DNA from: Cyclobacteriaceae bacterium
GTDB taxonomy: Bacteria; Bacteroidota; Bacteroidia; Cytophagales; Cyclobacteriaceae
Direction: 5' to 3'
DNA: 9,257 nt
Assembly (NCBI GenBank): GCA_029882725.1
Contig: JAOUKG010000054.1
Span: 1 to 9,257, forward strand
Shown: positions 6,369-9,257 of the stretch, in pieces
How the letters are laid out: each line of letters opens with the position of its first letter
How positions within the stretch are numbered: the first letter of the stretch is position 1
The notes under the pieces: model-generated
The model's database searches: none
Seen by the model: the letters and a program-made list of their open reading frames with translations, nothing else
What the model was told of the DNA's origin: nothing
Program-made: the position numbers and the translations under genes

Positions 6369-6463
6369 AAAAATCATGCCAATGATTTCCACCTGATGTA
6401 CTTAAATTTGGTTTTTTTGGTTTTGGATATTTAGAATATTTTGGTGTGGGTACGTGTAAAATA

Positions 6464-6492
6464 AGTAATTTGCCACTTAGTCCAGTAATTTG
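6464..6492 (+). repeat. Direct repeat AGTAATTTG x2, 20-bp period, upstream of the protease gene
   Basis: The nine bases AGTAATTTG occur at 6464-6472 and again at 6484-6492, exactly 20 bp apart, which is about two helical turns. The second copy ends 67 bp before the ATG at 6560. Each copy contains TAATTTG, one base short of the TAnnTTTG -7 box. The pair could be binding half-sites for a regulator on one face of the helix, or a degenerate promoter with TTTTGG (about 6439-6444) upstream. The repeat is seen; its function is inferred. Confidence 0.35.
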
Positions 6493-6559
6493 AACATCAT
6501 TCTTATTATTTACGTTATAAATTAAAATTGGTAATCAATTGTCTAATTACAACAACAAT

Positions 6560-8167
6560 ATGAATCAAATAAAGTCGCCTCTTTTGCTTGCGGTGGGTCT
6601 TGCAGCGGGTATATTAATAGGTTTCGCATTTTCAAAACCCGATTCAGACTCGAAGGGTTTAAGTATTAGTTTGCAAAAATTTAAGGAAGTACTTACTCAA
6701 ATAGACAGAAATTATGTAGATGAAGTGGATACCGAAGAGTTGGTTGAAACAGCTATTGTACATATGTTAGACAAGTTGGATCCTCATTCTGTTTATATTT
6801 CGGCAGAGGATAAAGTGCTGGCCAATGAAGATTTACAAGGTAATTTTGAGGGCATAGGAATTGAGTTTAACATTTTTAAAGATACCATTGTGGTTATTTC
6901 ACCGCTGTCGGGTGGACCTTCTGAAGCAGCAGGTTTGCGGGCAGGAGATAAAATAATAGAAGTTGATGGGAAAGTTATTGCAGGGACAAATCTTACAAAT
7001 AGAGATGTTCAGCGTTATTTAAAAGGTCCTAAAGATTCAAAAGTTAAGATAGGAATAGCACGAAAAGGCTCAAAAGATCTTATTGAATTTGAAATAATTC
7101 GCGACAGGATTCCACAGTATTCAGTGGATGCCAGCTATTTGATAGACGATATTACCGGATATATCAAAATTTCGCGTTTTTCAGCAACTACCTACGCAGA
7201 ATTTAAAGAAGCTTTGACCAAACTTAAGGAAAAGGGCATGGAAAGGTTGATTCTGGATTTACAGGGAAATCCAGGTGGGTATATGAATCATGCCATAAAA
7301 ATAGCCGATGAATTTTTACCCGAAGAGAGAAAGATTGTGTACACAAAAGGTAAGGAGTTCAAATTTGATTCGGAGGCCAATACAGAGTTTCTTGGTGATT
7401 TTGAGAAGGGACCCCTGATGGTTTTAGTTAATGAAGGGTCGGCATCTGCCTCAGAAATTGTATCGGGAGCCTTACAGGATAATGATCGCGCTATTATTGT
7501 GGGGCGCCGTACTTTTGGTAAGGGGCTGGTACAATTGCCAATTAATATAAGCGATGGTTCTGAAATTCGTCTTACCATTTCCAGGTATTATACACCCAGT
7601 GGCAGGTCTATTCAAAAACCATACAACGATAATGACCATTATGGAGAAGATATTATGAATCGTTATACAAATGGGGAACTGTTCAATTCAGACAGTATAA
7701 AATTTGCTGATTCGTTAAAATATGAAACCCTGAAAGGGAGAGTTGTATATGGTGGCGGAGGTATAATGCCCGATTACTTTATACCCTTGGATACTAATCA
7801 AAACTCGGTTTACCTGAATAAATTATTTAACTATAATGCTGTGCAGGAGTTTGCTTTTAAATATTATGAGGAGAATAAGAGCAAGCTTGAAAAGATGGAA
7901 TATGATGATTTTCGAAAAAATTTCGAGATGTCGAAAAGCATGTTTGAGCAATTGGCAAAAATTGGAGAAACCAATGGAGTAAAGAAAGATACCGAGGATA
8001 TTAATAAAAATAAAGACCTTATTGAGCTTCATATTAAAGCACAAATTGCACGAAGAGTGTGGGGAAATGATGGATTTTATCCTATCTTTAATGAGACAAA
8101 TGAAGTTTTGCAAGGCGCTGTAAAGCTTTTTGATAAATCTGAAGAACTGGAAAGAGCCGAATTTTAA
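6560..8167 (+). CDS. S41-family C-terminal processing protease (CtpA/Tsp-like), PDZ-containing
   Basis: From the ATG at 6560 the protein has 535 residues. An N-terminal hydrophobic segment (about 7-24) is a signal anchor or signal peptide, placing the protease in the periplasm. A PDZ domain spans about 94-181 (GIGIEF, then SPLSGGPSEAAGLRAGDKI). The S41 core follows, with ILDLQGNPGGY and the Ser-Lys dyad: Ser296 in GSASASEI and Lys321 in TFGKGLVQ, with Gln325 four residues on. The Ser-Lys spacing of 25 equals that of CtpB and Tsp. A C-terminal region of about 120 residues, rich in Lys and Glu, follows the core. Such enzymes trim or degrade envelope proteins from their C-termini. An in-frame TTG at 6539 would add seven residues (MSNYNNN); I prefer the ATG because TTG starts are rare in this group, but cannot exclude it. 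The stop is directly followed by the next gene's ATG. Confidence 0.93.
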   Translation: MNQIKSPLLLAVGLAAGILIGFAFSKPDSDSKGLSISLQKFKEVLTQIDRNYVDEVDTEELVETAIVHMLDKLDPHSVYISAEDKVLANEDLQGNFEGIGIEFNIFKDTIVVISPLSGGPSEAAGLRAGDKIIEVDGKVIAGTNLTNRDVQRYLKGPKDSKVKIGIARKGSKDLIEFEIIRDRIPQYSVDASYLIDDITGYIKISRFSATTYAEFKEALTKLKEKGMERLILDLQGNPGGYMNHAIKIADEFLPEERKIVYTKGKEFKFDSEANTEFLGDFEKGPLMVLVNEGSASASEIVSGALQDNDRAIIVGRRTFGKGLVQLPINISDGSEIRLTISRYYTPSGRSIQKPYNDNDHYGEDIMNRYTNGELFNSDSIKFADSLKYETLKGRVVYGGGGIMPDYFIPLDTNQNSVYLNKLFNYNAVQEFAFKYYEENKSKLEKMEYDDFRKNFEMSKSMFEQLAKIGETNGVKKDTEDINKNKDLIELHIKAQIARRVWGNDGFYPIFNETNEVLQGAVKLFDKSEELERAEF

Positions 8168-9257
8168 ATGTATTATCACAAACTTGGAAATATTCCTGCC
8201 AAGCGGCATATTCAATTCAGAAAACCTGATGGAGGTCTGTTTAATGAAGAATTAGTAAGTTCTCTGGGCTTTTCGGGAGTATATTCCAATTTGTACCATC
8301 ATTATCCACCTACACGTATTGAGTCTCTGCTGGATTCTGAACCCTATGGGTTTTCATTAATAAAAGATTATGGCTTAAAACCTACCCACCTTAATACCTC
8401 AGAGTTTGGTACTACGGGCGAGGATTTTTTGGATGCACGGAAGGTATTGATGGCCAATAAAGATGTTTCCATTGCTATTTGTAATCCGGGATCCAGATCA
8501 ATGGATTATTATTACAAAAATGGGGAAGGAGACGAGGTAATTTTTGTGCATGAGGGCAGTGGTTTATTTGAATCTCAGTTTGGAACCATTGAAATAAGGA
8601 AGGGCGATTATCTGGTTATTCCCAGAACCACTATATATAAAATTTTATGGGAAGAAGCACCTGTAAAATTATTGGTTATTGAATCTGCTTCTCCTATTGA
8701 AACGCCTGATCGCTACCGTAATAAGTTGGGTCAACACGAAGAGCATTCTCCTTTTTGTGAGCGGGATATTCGCCCTCCTAGTAATATTATTACCGAAACA
8801 GAAATTGGGCAATATTTAGTTAAAGTAAAAAAACAAGGTCAACTGCATCAAATAGTGTATAAACATAGTCCATTCGATTTGGTAGGATGGGATGGTTATT
8901 TATGGCCTTTTGCTTTCAACATTAACGATTTTGAGCCCATTACCGGAAGGATTCATCAACCCCCACCTGTGCATCAAACCTTTCAGGCAAATAATTTTGT
9001 AATTTGTTCGTTTGTACCGAGGTTATTTGACTATCACCCTCAGGCAATTCCTGCTCCTTATAATCACAGTAATATTGATTCAGACGAGGTGCTTTTTTAT
9101 GCTGAAGGCGAGTTTATGAGTAGAAAAGGAATAAAAAGAGGCAGTTTTACTTTACACCCGGGGGGCATTCCTCACGGACCACATCCCGGAACAGTAGAGA
9201 AAAGTATTGGAGCCAGGGAAACCCATGAAATAGCCGTAATGATTGATACCTTTAAGC
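8168..9257 (+). CDS. hmgA: Homogentisate 1,2-dioxygenase, 3' end cut by window
   Basis: Reading from the ATG at 8168-8170, the frame stays open for 363 codons to the right edge. It opens with MYYHKLGNIPAKRHIQFRKP and contains PPPVHQTFQANNFVIC, PYNHSNIDSDEV and HPGGIPHGPHPG, the hallmarks of the homogentisate dioxygenase cupin. This Fe2+ enzyme opens the homogentisate ring to maleylacetoacetate in tyrosine and phenylalanine breakdown. Predicted iron ligands are His300 and His336, with Glu307 or Asp306 as the acid. The His-to-His spacing of 36 equals that of human HGD (335 and 371). Bacteroidota forms are shorter (about 385 residues) than the 430-445 of proteobacterial and human enzymes, so perhaps 20-25 residues are missing. 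It starts immediately after the protease TAA. A 4-hydroxyphenylpyruvate dioxygenase gene may lie downstream; that is a guess. Confidence 0.95.
   Translation, partial: MYYHKLGNIPAKRHIQFRKPDGGLFNEELVSSLGFSGVYSNLYHHYPPTRIESLLDSEPYGFSLIKDYGLKPTHLNTSEFGTTGEDFLDARKVLMANKDVSIAICNPGSRSMDYYYKNGEGDEVIFVHEGSGLFESQFGTIEIRKGDYLVIPRTTIYKILWEEAPVKLLVIESASPIETPDRYRNKLGQHEEHSPFCERDIRPPSNIITETEIGQYLVKVKKQGQLHQIVYKHSPFDLVGWDGYLWPFAFNINDFEPITGRIHQPPPVHQTFQANNFVICSFVPRLFDYHPQAIPAPYNHSNIDSDEVLFYAEGEFMSRKGIKRGSFTLHPGGIPHGPHPGTVEKSIGARETHEIAVMIDTFK

Larger units (their letters stand above)
6354..6559. promoter_or_regulatory. Divergent intergenic region upstream of the S41 protease gene
   Basis: This roughly 206-base spacer is the longest gene-free stretch of the window and separates the divergent hemerythrin operon and protease genes. 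It holds the TATATTTG box on the minus strand, a T-rich run with four TTTGG/TTTTGG blocks (about 6406-6444), a short symmetry ATATT-TAG-AATAT (about 6428-6440), and two AGTAATTTG copies 20 bp apart. No ORF, tRNA or strong terminator hairpin is seen in it. Confidence 0.5.

Noticed and set aside
6378..6392. GTG start at 6392 for the hemerythrin protein
   Set aside because: The added residues are hydrophobic, lack a family counterpart and cover the candidate -7 box; the ATG at 6353 fits the ScdA_N domain start.
6406..6444. TTTGG/TTTTGG blocks as a possible tandem repeat or quadruplex-forming run
   Set aside because: The G tracts are only two long and unevenly spaced; in an AT-rich spacer this is weak and probably simple composition bias.
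7288..7578. Minus-strand open frame of 96 codons
   Set aside because: It is antisense to the S41 catalytic core, including the Ser-Lys motifs.
7823..8215. Minus-strand open frame of 130 codons
   Set aside because: It is antisense to the protease C-terminal region and the dioxygenase start; its Ile/Phe/Lys-rich composition is what AT-rich antisense gives.

Overview
The window looks like a stretch of ordinary chromosome from a member of the Bacteroidota. The evidence is AT-rich DNA, A/T-rich leaders without Shine-Dalgarno sequences, candidate -7 boxes of the TAnnTTTG type, and protein families in their typical Bacteroidota forms: a peptide deformylase with an acidic insert, a short homogentisate dioxygenase, and a small one-helix four-cysteine protein. 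A Cytophagales- or Marinilabiliales-like marine lineage is a guess; the sequence does not settle it. I see no IS element, phage gene, CRISPR array, tRNA or rRNA. No gene-free stretch exceeds about 210 bases.

Layout. (1) Positions 1-1909, minus strand: a tight cassette transcribed mazG, then a DinB-superfamily gene, then a LOG-family phosphoribohydrolase that runs off the left edge. (2) Positions 1983-3904, plus strand: a 76-residue single-helix four-cysteine protein resembling NqrM-type maturation factors, then a membrane sensor histidine kinase with no response regulator beside it. (3) Positions 3832-6353, minus strand: a four-gene operon transcribed RIC-like hemerythrin protein, ruvX, def, then an omega-amidase-type nitrilase. 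Junctions are 2 nt, 5 nt and a 20-nt overlap. Its last gene overlaps the 3' end of the kinase tail-to-tail by 73 nt. (4) Positions 6560-9257, plus strand: an S41 C-terminal processing protease followed with no spacer by homogentisate 1,2-dioxygenase, cut by the right edge.

How the genes may work together. MazG plus LOG could form a two-step route that removes unwanted nucleotides (NTP to NMP to free base). The hemerythrin operon pairs a di-iron protein with an iron-dependent deformylase, a 16S rRNA maturation nuclease and a metabolite-repair amidase, which is a housekeeping or translation-quality theme. Both are inferences from gene order. No clearly new multi-gene system is visible. The points most worth a second look are the antisense overlap that supplies the kinase's C-terminal tail, the orphan NqrM-like protein, the RIC-like protein lacking its cysteine pair, and two regulatory-looking repeats upstream of the kinase and the protease.
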